Source: Fistularia commersonii (lineage: Eukaryota > Chordata > Actinopteri > Syngnathiformes > Fistulariidae). From it: DNA of 64,000 nt. Below are positions 18,601 to 33,600 of the stretch, in pieces. The stretch's first letter is position 1; every line of letters starts with the position of its first letter. The translations under genes and the position numbers were made by a program. The stretch is from assembly GCA_037954325.1 (NCBI GenBank), contig JBBMNZ010000003.1:3130965-3194964 (forward strand). Reading direction: 5' to 3'. The notes below the pieces were generated by a model. That model was not told the DNA's origin. It saw only the letters and a program-made list of their open reading frames with translations, and searched no databases.

Positions 18601-21600
18601 CATGTGTGGCATCATTTTCTATCTTTGAGATTATTTTGTGTATTTTTTTGAATAATCACAGGCCCTAAGAAAGAGAGTGATGCGCCCAAAAACAAGATGC
18701 TTTCTATGGAAATGAAGCACAAAATAATAGCGAAGCGCGAAGGTGTGACCCATATTGGGCGCGAGTATATTCGCAATGCGATTTTAAAGAAATGAAAAAA
18801 ACAAATTCATTTTTTTTTCGCTGTTATCTTAAATGGGGAAACTTTATTTTAAGTACGAAAAAGAAAAAAGAAACACTTCTGGAATGAATTAATTTCGCCT
18901 CTTAAGGTACAGCCGCACGTCAAAACATGACCAATGCTCATTTTTAACCGCAGAAATCTTCGATACCTGGAGAGACGTGGAGGCGGCGCCGACCAGAAGG
19001 CCGAGTGACTGTGCGACCAGGGCGGTGCAGGTGGAGAGGGCGATGAAGAGAAGGTAGCGTGTTGCCTCGGGAGGCTGCTCTGTCATCCAATACACGATGC
19101 TACAGTACATGATGGGGCAGATCACCTACAATAACAATAACATTAAATTTTTGTAAAAGGCTGACGGCCGTCTTAGACCAGTTACCACCTAAATAGATCA
19201 GTTTTCTACTCTAACGTGGGATATGTGTAGACTACAAATCCAATTTTGCCCCCAAACTACAGTCTACAAAAATTTGCACTCAAATGTTTTATTGCACTGC
19301 CACACTGTTCATATAATAATTATAATATATATATTTATAATATATTTATAATATAATATAATATATGTAATTGTAATACACTGCTCAAAAAAATAAAGGG
19401 AACACTTAAAAAACACATCCTAGATCTAAATGAATGAAATATTCTTATGAAATACTTTGCTCTTTACACAGTTGAATGTGCTGACAACAAAATCACACAA
19501 AAATGATCAATGGAAATTAAATGTATCAACCCATGGAGGTCTGGATTAGGAATCACACCCAAAATTAAAGTGTAAAAACAAACTCCAGGCTGATCCAACT
19601 TTGATGTAATGTCCTTAAAACAAGTCAAAATGAATCTGTGTTGCTTCCTGAGTGGACACTAGGATTTCACACAAGTGTGATTGACTTGGAGTTACATTGT
19701 GTTGTTTAAGCGTTCCCTTTATTTTTTTGAGCGATATATTTATAATAGTGTTTAATATCATTATTTCTCATCCATTTCCAAATGCACTGCGGGCAGCAAA
19801 GTTTCACCGAACAGGGAAACCGGTTTCTACACTGTGCACGTGACGATAAATGCTTTGAATATTAAATCTGCTGAAATCCGCCGGCGCAGCAGGGTGGAAA
19901 CTTTTTATTTTATTTTATTTTTTTTGTGGCACCGGCTTACCTGGAATGGGATGTCGGCCATGGTTTTGGCCAGGTAGTAGGCTTTGAGGCTGTACCAGTA
20001 GTTGAGATGCTCCCTCAGAAACACAGACATCTCCAGAGGAACTAACGTGCAGAAAATGGGGAAAAAAAGTGATCATTTGATATGTCAAAAAACAAGCCTA
20101 TAGACCATTGAAGTAAACTGAACCCTTTCCACCACACACACACACATACATACACACATGTGCGTCCGCACACAAACACACTTACAGGTTAACACAGTCG
20201 GCATGAGCGCTCCAAACATGAGAAAAAGCATGGAGAAGAAGAGGAATCCAGTGTTGTTAAAGACCTTGCTGGCGTCATTGCCAATGTTCAGGTAGAGCAA
20301 GCCTATCAATACACCGATGGCGATGTGGGACATCAGTCTGAGGTGGGTCAGAACCTGACGACGCAGTAAAAACAGGAGAAAATGATTATCTTTTTCCTCT
20401 TTTGGGATGATGAAACCGCTAAATGTGATATGCGCCCCACCTGGTCTCGACATATGGTTATGAAGGTCCTCTTGAAGAGGATGCAGAACTGTGTGAGGGT
20501 GCTTGTGGCGAATGAATGGCTCTCTAAATGTCCTGCGTCCTGGAAAAAAAAGGGAAATTAAATTACAATATGAATTATTTACTGATAAATAATAGTTCAG
20601 CATTAAAAAAAAAAAAGAAAAAAAAGGAAATGAGGAAAATGTTTTCATTCAGAATTGTTTCATTCTGGGTACGTTGTTGTGGCTCGTACATGGATAGAAC
20701 ACCTCATCTGAAACCCCTCCCTCAAAAAAAAAAAAAAAAAAAATATCCTGGACAAACGCCTGTCAAATAACACGGAATATTGGTGAAAAGATTAGTTAAG
20801 AGAAAAATAGATTCAGAATGCAGGATATTTAACCTGGTAGGTGGTTTTAACTTGGTAGGTTTGGTTTCATAGCCTGCTTGCTTTCTGGTTTTCACAGTGA
20901 ATTTGATATTAAAGCTGCAAACTGTTGTGTTCACAAGAAAGTTAATGTTCCTTGGTCTTTTTATCTGTGAAAAACTTGAAAAGGGTTATTTGGTTATTAT
21001 TTATTCCATAAATAGTGTTATTTATTTCATCAATAATGTTATCATTTATTTTCTGATTTTTTTTTTTCCTGTCAAGATCCCGGCATTGTTTTAATTTGTG
21101 GTTATGTGTGGCTTTCGGGAAAACAATGCATTTTTAAGTATAGACGCCTTTGCGATCCTCACACTTTTTGTCACAAACTGTCCCGGCCCCGCCGTCAGAG
21201 AAGGGAAATGTTATTTGTCCCTTGCAGGAAAAAGTTTGGGGACCCCTGTCTCACACCAACCTTCTCTTTCTGGGCTTAAACCTCAAAAAAACTTCAAATT
21301 CTCCACCTTCTTTATAACCCGATCTTTAAATTAGACATCGAAGTTAATTGTATCTATGGGCATCATACCGTTTATCTGTATGTTGAGTGAATCAAATACT
21401 TTAAAAAGTACTCTAATTTATAAAAATGCAGGCTTGATATTTAGCATCTTTCAATTTGAGGACTTCGGCGCTCGGTTTCCCACAAACCCCAGGGTCATGT
21501 ATGTTTTATTAATGGATAGAATTGGCTTTGTCCAAAGCGTCGGGGCACCAGATACCTACCCTGGGGTACTTGGTCGCGCAGACCGACTGACCATTACTTT

Positions 21601-24600
21601 CACACCGGCTCTTCTTCTCCTCTAACGCACACATCCCACCTTGGACTGCTTCGAACAACACCGGGTTCAAGTCTCCGTATTCTCCTGAGGCCACTTCAAT
21701 GACTGAGTCCAGAGCAGAAAACATATTTAGATACTGTTCATGGTTCCAATCTGTGTTCTATGTCATTTACGACAGAAATGATAAAAATAAGAAGACATAC
21801 TGAAGTCTGCAGGGTTGTGATAGGTGGGACAGTAAAGTCCAAGTGTCTTCAGATAGGGGATGAGGTAGTGGACGGTACCTTTGTAGATGCACTGACCTTG
21901 ACTGAGAATGTAGAGCTGAGAAAAGATCGAGAAATCTTTGGGGAAACTATTCAATAACAATAAAACAGAAGCAGTCTTTGGGTCCAGTTGGATTGTTCTG
22001 GCTTGGGCTGCAACGTCCCGGCGCGCAAATAGAAGAGCGATGAATCCGTCCTGTATTGAGAGACGTTTACCTTGTCAAACATTTCGAAGAGTTTGGCGCT
22101 GGGCTGGTGGATGGTGCAGATGATCGTCCTTCCACCCAGCGCCAGAGAGCGCATCAGGGACACCACCTGGTAGCATGACGCACTGTCTAAGCCGCTGTGG
22201 AGAGACGGGCAGGAAGGACATGATTCATGAGCAGCTGGAACGACAACTGGGGGAGATTGAGATTTTTTTTTTTTTTGCCCTATTTTTTTTTTTTTTTTTT
22301 AATTTAATTAAATGTATTTATTTATTTATTTTCTATTTTTTTTTTAAAAATTTAATTTTATTTTTTTGTTTTGTTTTGTTGTGTTTTTTGATTGATTGTG
22401 TTCACACAAACCAAGAGCCTTTTCTGGGAATTTCAAGTGTTTAGGCAATTGTACCATCACTTCCTTGATACTGTTATTGGTATCCTATTTGCCTTTATTA
22501 AATACAGGACTGTCTCAGAAAATTAGAATATTGTGATAAAGTTCTTTATCTTCTGTAATGCAATTACAAAAACAAAAATGTCATACATTCTGGATTCATT
22601 ACAAATCAACTGAAATATTGTGAGCCTTTTATTATTTTAATATTGCTGATTATGGCTTACATCTTAAGAAAACTCACAAATCCTATCTCAAAATATTAGG
22701 ATATCATGAAAATTTAATTTTTATTTTTAATAGCATGACAGAAGATAATGAACTTTATCACAATATTCAAATTTTCTGAGACAGTCCTGTAGATGTAAAC
22801 TGCCACGTCACTGTCCCGACACTATAATAAAATGATAACAAGATTTTTTTTGATATTCTTTGTCCTCTATTTTCAATGTTTGACCAACTTTGTCCTCAAA
22901 GTTTTGACCCCCGTATCAATATCGGTATTTTTATGACACTTACATTACCACGAAACCAAAAACAAAACTGTCCCGGACACTGAGGGGCTGCACACTGAAT
23001 AACCAAAGCAACTTTAGGTAAAATTCTGATTTTAAATATATTTACATATAAACAGATTGTGATACCCAAAGCTTATCGTACGCTTATCATGGTATTTTGT
23101 CTTTTGTAAACCTGTAAAATAAACAAACACAATCCTGCGATCGTCCTCCAGATAATCTCGCATTTTCCTTGTCGTTTTCCTTGCTCATCACTCAGGCGAC
23201 TGTCTTTCGGCTCTAATTTCTAGTTTCAACTCTGGTACCAAAACTGGTCCCTATGAGCTGAACTTTGGCCATAAAAAAATGTTTTAAATTAAGACAAATA
23301 GTGGAAAAACAGGAGTGAAAACTGTCATTATTCCTTGAAACTACGGTGAATTTCAGAATCAATATGACAATCTGTTTGCTCAGCTGGTGACTCAAGTAAT
23401 GAAGTAAATATTGAACTTGACATCAGCAAATAAAATGAATTTCTATTTACGACGTCATGTCATAAATTTTTTTATACATGACTTGTCTGGCGGATGGGCG
23501 AAGGTAAATGCCCACGAGAATACTGCCAGCACTCAACTGAACATTAAAATCTGGAAAAAAAAATGTTTAATTCGCCTGGGAGCCGGGATCCCAAAGCAAC
23601 GACCTTCACCCTTTCACCAGATGCTGTCATTAAAAGAAAATCTGTTGGGTTGTAAAAGTCACTAGGGCAGCTTTTGTCTGACGGTAAGGACACTTCAACC
23701 GTGCAGCCAGATGTAGCAACACTCTGGAGACCAAAGTTTGCTTTGTACTTGTAAAAATAATGTTAAATTGAAGAAATATCGTGTATTTTGTGGATTTGCA
23801 AGTGTATTTGCAGTCCCTATGTCCTCTATTGTAAGTCGCTTTGGATAAAAGCATCTGCCAAATGCAATGTAAAGTAATGTAATGTAAAATATCTGGTTAT
23901 ATTAATCAAAACTGTGATACCACAGGATAATGGTTTTTTTTTTTCTCTGTCACTTCTCTTGCAAAGTTTTGGATGTAATTTAAAAAAAAAAAAAAAAAGG
24001 TTCGAGAGTTGAAGATATTATCTCTATTTGACTGCGTTAGATGTTTTTTTTTTGTTTGTTTTTGTGTTTTTTTTTTTTTAAGTTCTTTTATTTTTATTTT
24101 ATTTTTCACTTGCTAGTGAGGAAATAAGTGACCTATAAAGAATATTGTATAATGTGTATCTTGTTATGAGGTTTTGAAAGAATGTGTGTGACTGTCAAGG
24201 AACCTGTTCTAATAAATGTTCAAAAAAAAATACCACAGGATAATGTTTTTTTTTTTTTTTTCTGTCACTTCTCTTGCAAAGTTTTGGATATAATTAAAAA
24301 AAAAAAAAAAAGGTTCGAGAGTTGAAGATGTTTTTTTTTGTTTGTTTGTTTTTATGTTTTTTTTTCTTTAAATTTCTTTTATTTTTTTATTTCTTTTATT
24401 TTTATTTTATTTTTCGCTTGCTAGTGAGGAAATAAGTGACCTATAAAGAATATTGTATAATGTGTATCTTGTTATGAGGTTTTGTAAGAATGTGTGTGAC
24501 TCTGTCAAGGAACCTGTTCTAATAAATGTTCAAAAAAAAATACCACAGGATAATGTTTTTTTTTTTTTTCTGTCACTTCTCTTGCAAAGTTTTGGATATA

Positions 24601-27600
24601 ATTAAAAAAAAAAAAAAGAAAGGTTCGAGAGTTGAAGATGTTTTTTTTTGTTTGTTTGTTTTTGTGTTTTTTTTTCTTTAAATTTCTTTTATTTTATCTT
24701 TTTATTTCTTTTATTTTTATTTTATTTTTCGCTTGCTAGTGAGGAAATAAGTGACCTATAAAGAATATTGTATAATGTGTATCTTGTTATGAGGTTTTGT
24801 AAGAATGTGTGTGACTCTGTCAAGGAACCTGTTCTAATAAATGTTCCCAAAAAAAAAAAAAAAAAAAAAAAAAAAGGTTCTCAAGCACTGCTTTTAAACA
24901 AGAGTATGAACAAATCGGTCCGTCTCACCTGGTTGGCTCGTCAAAAAACATGACGGGTGGGTTGTTCACCAGCTCCAGGGCGATGGCGAGCCGTTTGCAC
25001 TGACCGCCCGACAGCGAACTGGTGCGAGTGTGAGCGCAGTCCAGGAGCCCCAAGGCGATCAGAATCTCATTGACCTACGGAAGAGAACAATGGAAGGCGA
25101 CGAGATGGCAGCCAGATTAGGAGCGTGTCTGGGGGAAAAAAAGGCGCGAGAAAGTCCCGCTCGAATTATATTCGGGAGGGAACTTAAATACGCCTCGTGT
25201 CTGTTTTTGTTTGTGAGTTGTCCTAATGTAGAACGGCAGTCGCGGTAAAATCTGGTCTCCTCTTTTTCCAAAAGCTTCATCGATTCTGCAGGAGTTTGCA
25301 TGATTTAACTGCCGTAATTGCAGTTGGGTGTTGGTTGACAAGGCTCGTTACATTAATGAGTTGTTTTGCAGAAATTAGCATGAATGTGGTTGTAGCATGG
25401 GGGATCTCGTATGTGTGTGTGTGTGTGTGTGTTGTTTGGGGAACAAAGGTGTGAATTCCAGGAACTCCCTTGAGTTTGAATCTGAATAGGCAGTAGCTTG
25501 GCTGATGTGTAGATTGTGTAAAACCAGAGTAACCCTTGAGATCACTTGGGCTGATGCTCAGGCGGGAGTTGCCGGGAGCTGGTTCGGGTTTTGGATCTCT
25601 TAAGGCAGAGGTGGTCAAACTCCCAATTTTCACCGAGGGCTACGTTAACATAATGGTTGCCCTCATGTAAGGGCCACTCTTCAGCCAAAATATAGCAAGC
25701 TTTCACTGCCGCAGTGTTTTTGGACGCGGCTCCCGTGAACTAAAAATAGTTTGGCTTTTAATTCTTGGACAATTTGTTGTTTTTCTGGACGGCTAACTTT
25801 GGCGTACTTTGCCCCGTGTTTGCCCAAACAGTGATTGTACTCTTTGACACCACTGCCCCACAACACAAAAGACATACCGATTCTTCTACTTCCGATCTTT
25901 CTTGGAACAGCCTTCCATCTGCATCAACTTCTCTCTCTCTGGACATTTGGGGATCATTTCTATTTCTCAATTCCACTTGTTGGGAATCACGTTGATGTGG
26001 ATACGGTTCGCTCTAATGGCTGGATGCCGCTCCTTTTGGATGGATTGTGAGAAACGACTTTATTTTTGGACATTCTCGCGAGCCACATTTGGCCCGCAGG
26101 CCCTGAGTTTGACATGTGTTTTAAGGGGAATTCGGAGGGTGCCGATGGACCCGGTGTTTGTGCATCTTCTACTCCTTGCTCAAACCATCTCTGGCCAGAA
26201 TTTGCTGTCCTCAATGGAGTGGCCCTTGTCCTTCTGGTGTGGCTGAATCGTGGATTCCAACCGGAAGTGTTGGCACTTGTGTTTTAAACCATCCATTTGT
26301 GTCTCTCCAATCACAATGACGGCATACAAGACCTGCAGTCTTGTTCCTGGATAGTCTGACTTTGGGGTGCAGCCGTCTTTGCTTTAGGGTGCTGTTGTCA
26401 GAGCGTGGGGTCTGGATTGTAACATCCCGGAGCCATTTTGATCAGCAACAACATCAATCTAAATCAGGGATGTCAAACTCATTTTGGTCCGGTGGCCACA
26501 TGCGGCTACATATGATGTCAAGCGGGCCGGATCATTAAAATCATGACCTAGAAGTGACACTAAGTCCGACTTTTTCCTTTATTTTAGGATTATCGTGTTG
26601 GATTCAGGTGTCCGATGGACTTCTATGACAAAATCTCTTTATGCGGTGAAGAAACGGGTTTAAGCAGTTTGGAAGAGCTTGGGATAAAATCGGCCAGAAT
26701 GAAAGGAAAGATGTTCAGGTTTTAGTGTAAAGGAGGTAAACGGGTAAATTATAAAAATCTTTATATGTACTGAACTGTTCCTCTAAAAAATACATGACGA
26801 ATTAATATTAAAAATGAATATTATAAAAGAAACGATGCCCTAAAAATATTGTTGAGTTAAAAGAGAAAATCTTGTCACTGTGGGAAAATTTGCCACTGGA
26901 ATTGATTAGAAAATGGATTGTTAGCATGTATAAGAGGAGGTATAATATTTACAAGGCTAATGGTGGCTATTCTGGTTATTACATTAATATTTTTAAATTT
27001 GCCCGTTTTTTTTTTTTTTTTAATCTACTGTCATGTCAGTATTGAAGACACCCAACATTATTTTTAAAATAAAGGAAAGGCTTGGGGATTTTGCTGCATC
27101 TCACTTTCCCTTATTCAAAGTCAATCCATCCCATTGTAAACATTCAAGGGTATCCAGTGTTACTGTCACGTGCACAGCGAGGAAACATGTTTCCCTGCAC
27201 GATAGAATCTTTCTTTACCGTCGGCAGCGAGCGTGAGAGGTATAAAATAAATAGTACAGAGTTGTGTAATAAATACGTTTAAACCATTTTTTTTTCTAAA
27301 TTTGATTGCCGCATCTGTATTTATTCTTTTTCTGAATGCTTTCTTAGGCTTCTTAGACTCAGGCTTCTTGTCGGTTCGACAACAAAAATACAAATTTAAG
27401 CTCCAGTATTTAACTAAACCACTCATTTGTTGAGTCATGTTTACAAATTACAACTGATATTTATAGGTCACTTAATAAATCAGCCAGAACAACTTTTTAA
27501 CATCATTACAATCTGTCTTTGGCTGCAATACATTTGTTTGTAAGGATTATTCCGTAAGGACTTTTATTTTTTAATTTGTCCAGGGTGCCAGTTATTCAGA

Positions 27601-30600
27601 TAAACTTTACAACGATGGATGTTTGATTTAGTTCCAGTTGAGATTATTTAAAAGAAGAAACTCTTTTGGGCACTTTCTGTCCATCTTACCAGTTCTTTCT
27701 TCACATCCATAGTTTCGCTGAGCTTCAAGTTGGCTGAAACCTGCAGAAAAAAATAACCAAAAATAAATTTGTTGTTTTAGCGTGAATGGTATCTTAGTTG
27801 GGGAAGCTATTCAACCATTCTGTAATATGATTACTAATATTTTCATTGGTACTGAGCACAAATAAAAGTACATAAAACCTGACGTACAGTTTTAAAAACA
27901 AAACGCCATGTTTGTAGTTTTTCCACTCGTCACTGTTTTTATTTTGAAGCCGATACGTTTGTTACCTGCTCATGGTAGATATACACTGCTCAAAAAAAAT
28001 AAAGGGAACACTTAAAAAACACATCCTAGATCTAAATGAATGAAATATTCTTATGAAATACTTTGCTCTTTACACAGTTGAATGTGCTGACAACAAAATC
28101 ACACAAAAATGATCAATGGAAATCAATTGTATCAACCCATGGAGGTCTGGATTAGGAATCACACTCCAAATTAAAGTGTAAAAACAAACTCCAGGCTGAT
28201 CCAACTTTGATGTAATGTCCTTAAAACAAGTCAAAATGAATCTGTGTTGCTTCCTGAGTGGACACTAGGATTTCACACAAGTGTGATTGACTTGGAGTTA
28301 CATTGTGTTGTTCAAGTGTTCCCTTTATTTTTTTGAGCAGTATATATGTGTAACACCCATTTTTGGAAAAAAAAGGATGGAAAGTGACAATCGGAAGGCG
28401 ACTAAATGAATCATTCATTCATTTTTCTTTTACTATTTCTACCACGTCTCCAGCGTTGGGGGTTGCGGAGGGTGACGGAGCCCGTCGAACGCTTCACGCC
28501 GGTCAACGATCGGGCCACAAATTGAGACGTACGACCATCCGGTTGCTTCTGTGCGCTTCAATACGAGGCCGTCCACGTGCACTGACCATCATGGCCTCTC
28601 TTGTGGTGAGGTGAGGCAGCAGCATGTCCTGCTGCATGATGTAGCAGGACATTTTCCTGAATTTCCTCAGGTCTCTTGGTTTCCCGTTCACCAGGATCTG
28701 GCCCTTCATCCCTGTTTCCCTGCGAAGAAACAGGCGATTGAAACTCCGCGTCTCGGCTTGGATTCCCGCAAATTGCTATAATCGTCCGATAGTCGGGGCT
28801 TTCGGTCGTTTCGGGCAGGTTTTTGCAAAATCCAAATGTAATAAAACGGCGATAATTCTTCTCGGCACGATAGCGGAGTCGGTTTAATTTCAGATGCTCA
28901 CCTGTATCCGGCTAAAATGTTCATTAAGGTGGATTTCCCGGCACCAGACGGCCCCATGATTCCGATCAGCTCCCGACTGCAGAATCTCCCGGACAGGCAC
29001 TTCAGTAAAGCTTTAAAACCTGGAAACAACCGAAGGGAAGGACATTTTGAGAGAAAATGTCAAACCGTATTCGCCGTGCGTTGTCGGTTAAAAAGCGAAG
29101 ACGCAGCCGAATGCTTTAACCCAGGGGTCCCCAAACTTTTTTCCGCGAGGGCCGAATAACTTTTCCCTTCTCTGACGGCGGGCCGGGCCAGTTCGTAGCA
29201 AATAGTGTGATGATCGCAGAGGTGTTTTCCAGAAAGCCACACATAACCAAAAAAATAACCTTTTCTGGGATATTGACAGGAAAAAAAAAAAAAAATCGGA
29301 AAATAAATGATAGCATTATTAATGAAATAAATAACACTATTTATGGAATAAATAATAACCAAATAACCCTTTTTAAGTTTTCCACAGATAAAAAGACCAA
29401 GGAACATTAACTTTCTTTTAGACACAACAGTTTGCAGCTTTAAAATCAAATTGACTGTGAAAACCAGAAAGTTAGCAGGCTATGAAACCCAACCTACCAA
29501 GTTAAAACCACCTACCAGGTTAAACACCCTGCATTCTGAATCTATTTTTCTCTTAACTAATCTTTTCGCCAATATTCCATGTTTTTTGACTGGGGTGCAT
29601 CCAAGATTTTTTTTTTTTTTTTTTTGAGATGAGATGAGAACAACTTTATTTATCCCGAAGGAAATTGTTGTGCCAGAGTTTCAAGTAAACAACATAACAT
29701 TAATAGATAATAGTAGAAAGGAGGAAGAATAAGAAATGCAATGGAATATAAATTGTCTTAACTGTTGACTGTTAACTACAAAGATTTGAAGATTCCCTGC
29801 GGCTGAAAAGAAGTAAATAGAAAATAGTAAATGAAAATAAAAATCAGAAGATGATATAAAAACTTTGTCTATGTTAAAGTGAGAGATTCGTGCAACGATT
29901 GTAGAAGGTAGGATATGGTAACGTTATGAGGAAATAGAGACAAGAGTTAGACAGGAAATGGATCTGGAACAAGTGATGGTGTAAGAAGAAGAGAATGATT
30001 TTAGCTTATTTTTAGTTGTTTCTTATTGGTTTTGCAGAGACTTCATTTGCTGACACGACCTTGTGAAGAGACCGTATGACTTGTTGCAAATATCCATAAT
30101 TAGTGAGCTTGAATTCATTCAGATCTTTGATTTTATTCACCGCTGGGAGTTTTCTTTGATTCATTATTTTCTATTTGATTTATTGCGTCGCCTTTCACCC
30201 ATTTTTCATATTCTTTGTTTATGCATACAGTGAGCTCATTATACTGCTATACGGTGTCCGACTCGGGTATTGGATTTTTCAGATATTGATAAGATGGGTC
30301 GATTTAAAAAGAAATAAACAAAGAATAACAAAGAACTGTTTACTTTCAAGTACAATACGCCGGAAAAGAATGTGAAAATGAAAAACAAGTACATCGGATC
30401 AAAAATATCAATTAAACAAAGGTTTGAAAATTCTACACACCAAGAACACTCTAAAATTAAAGAAAATATATTATAGCATAAAGTTTCAAATAAAAAGCGT
30501 CTCCTCTTCAGATGCTTACCAATAATGGCGCCATTTTTAAAGGAAATGATAATTTGACCGAACATATGTGCAGAGATGGAACCGAACATTATTGATCAGA

Positions 30601-33600
30601 GGATTTGAGCAAACAAAACATATACAGGAGGAACTAGACAAACAGTAATAACATTTAATAAACAGTAATAACGTCATGTAACCCTTGTGGGCTCAGTGTT
30701 CAAAGGGTGTTTATCCAAAACAGTCCCGTTACGACGCCTCGGTACTTTAAGATGGAGACATTATGTCATTATGTCTAGCTTCTTTAAAATGCCATTTGAT
30801 TTTTAATAGCGCTACGATGCACATTTGAGCGTACCGATATGAAATCACACGTCTAATGTTGTATTTCTTCCCGGTGCGAAGACGATAGAAGATGTTAGTT
30901 TTGTATGAGAAGAGGCATCGTCGACATCGGCCGAATGAATAATTACCAGCTTTACACAACGTTAAAGCGATGAAACACAGAAAAAGGGTCGGAAAAAAAA
31001 GAAGCCGGCATAAAAAGCGAGAAAGAAAGTTTTGCAAGGGTGGGGGTTTCGAGCGATAAAGAGGGTCCGAGTCGTCTATTTACATTGCGAAAGGGTTAAA
31101 TTCGAGTTACGTAACACTTTCCAGCTCTCGGCATGCGGGTTCCCGTGATTACATCATAATCCAGGGCATCGTGTTAAAACAGGTTAGGTGTAAATCTTCC
31201 TTAATACCTTGAAAAGAGGATCAGTTCCATCAATGAGACAAAAGACGGTCCAAATAGATGGAATCAAATACGCTTATAACAGATTAACGCCTCAGTAGTT
31301 CCAGGCGCTTAAGTCTCGATAATGGATATGAGATATATATCTACATTTTATGCTGTTATCTTACTTAGTATTAATTTCAACGTTTGAATGATAAGAAATG
31401 GCACACACCTCAAAAGGTCTCGGTACAAAAAAAAAACCTTATTTGTGTTGTAATGTAACAATAGACTTAGTAAAAATATAATAAACTAGGGTTATGGTAG
31501 ATTTTTCAGACATTCATATAAGAAATATACTAACAAATAATAGACTAGTTTCGAGTTAGTGGTCTTTTTTTGTTTTTTAATACATTTTTGTCATCAAACC
31601 TATCAATCGACCTTCTTTGTTGCCATATAATGATGGTCCGACTGTAGATGGACCAAATGCATTCATTTAATAACATTTTATTTTGTTATCAAAACACTAT
31701 GTGGATAGTTTAGCACAAAATTTCACACACTTTTACAAGTGACCAACCCAATGTGTGTGTGTGTCTATAACGTACTAACAAATAATGGACTAGTTTCGAG
31801 TTAGTGGTCTTTTTTTGTTTTTTATAGCCATTTAGTTGTCAATAAATACATTTTTATAATCAAACCTATCAATCGACCTTCTTTGTTGCCATATAAAGAT
31901 GGTCCGACTGTAGATGGGCCAAATGCATTCATTTAATATCATTTTAATTTGTTATTAAACACTATGTGGATAGTTTAGCACAAAATTTCACACACTTTTA
32001 CAAGTGACCAACCCAATGTGTGTGTGTGTCTATATATATACATATATGAATGTTGTGTGTTGTAGCTGCACATATTTTGCTTCGAGTTTTATTTCCTGCC
32101 ATTTTATTTAGGTTTATTCTGCACTGAGGTGGTTTGATATAAAAGCATTTCTTTATCGAATGTTTTTTTATGATTGAAGTTACATTTAATAGCCTGCAAA
32201 CAGCTTAAAATACTGTTTTGTTTCTATGAATGTCACGACGCCTCTCCTCGTCTCCGTGACTCACACACTCCGCTGAATTATTGCTGACCTGAGACGTTGC
32301 ATCACTTACAGGAAACCTTAGACGAGCTTCCATTAACACTTGAAAACAAAACACACACACACACCCAACTGACCGGGCGACTTTCTCACATTTACTTGGA
32401 TCACACACACCCGAACACACTGAACGGAGACGCTCTGACCCTCCGATCATAATGAGCAAAAAAATGACGCCTTACTTTTAGAATGACACAGCTTAAAAAG
32501 CGATCATTAAAATAGAAACATTTAAATGTCGAGGAGTGTATTAACAGCAACACCAATCCCGCAGTTTTTTTTTTCCTCAGGATATGTTTTCATTTTAATA
32601 ATAAACACAAATATCACTGATATTTTTGATGAGGAAACAGTAGCTGCTGTAATTATATGAAAACAATAAACAGAAAATGTGCAATTAAATTATATTTGGG
32701 GGCTGTTTTGGGGTATGAGTCAGAAAGTAAATGCATTTTGGTGTTTGTTTTTGTTTATGCACGTTCGTGTGGCTCAACATTTGGATCCAAATCTTCTATA
32801 GACAAAATATATTATCTATAAAAATCCTTTTTGTATGAAAGTCTATAAAGAAATATGCACTCACTAACAGATCCAGTATCAATCAGACTCTCACTTCCTT
32901 CCGTATCCATATGAGAGACGAAGCGGATCAATAAAGTTCAGGGTTTTTTCAAACCTTCGGTATGCAAGTCATCACTCTCTGCCAGTCAGTCACATGACCA
33001 CGGTTTAGTGTTAAGGTGCCGCACACTTTCTAACTGTATTTACTAATTTATTATGTACTCCATTTGTAGAAAATCCCACTTTGCAATCTTTATTTGAACC
33101 TGATAATGCAAAGGGTGTATTTTCAACGTTGCATTCAAACGACTTAGAGGAGTATTTGCTTTTTCACCTCGCCTCAAAGTCACCTCACTGTTATTGTCTT
33201 CATTTGAGGGTGTAAAAAACACCAAAAAAAAAAAAAAAGACAAATTTGAATATGCTCAAAGCGACACCTATCAACATATTTTTGAATTGATCTGCAATTA
33301 CTGCGGATTATTGCTCTCTGTCTTTCTACCCCAAAAGGCCACCGCGCTGAGCTCAGGTCTGCCCAGTGAGGGATGTTGGGTTTCTGTAAAAGAACCGCTT
33401 TTTAAATAAAGTCTCACGAGACACCTCTCTTGCGATTTTGCACCCTATAAATACAAATATGTTTCCTTTCCACCATCCTTCCATCCGTTATCTACCATTT
33501 ATCCCAGACTTGGGCCCGTTTTGCATTTTTATCCGGCCCGCCAAAGTATTTTCTTTGAATATTTCAACAAGTATTTTAAATCAATATTGAATTTAGAAAC

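Noticed and set aside
20110..20180. CA-rich stretch after abcg4 coding exon 10 read as continuing the exon
   Set aside because: The frame runs on into the intron, but a strong donor T|gtaagt at 20186/20185 and the family sequence PTVLTFPLEM require splicing to 20041.
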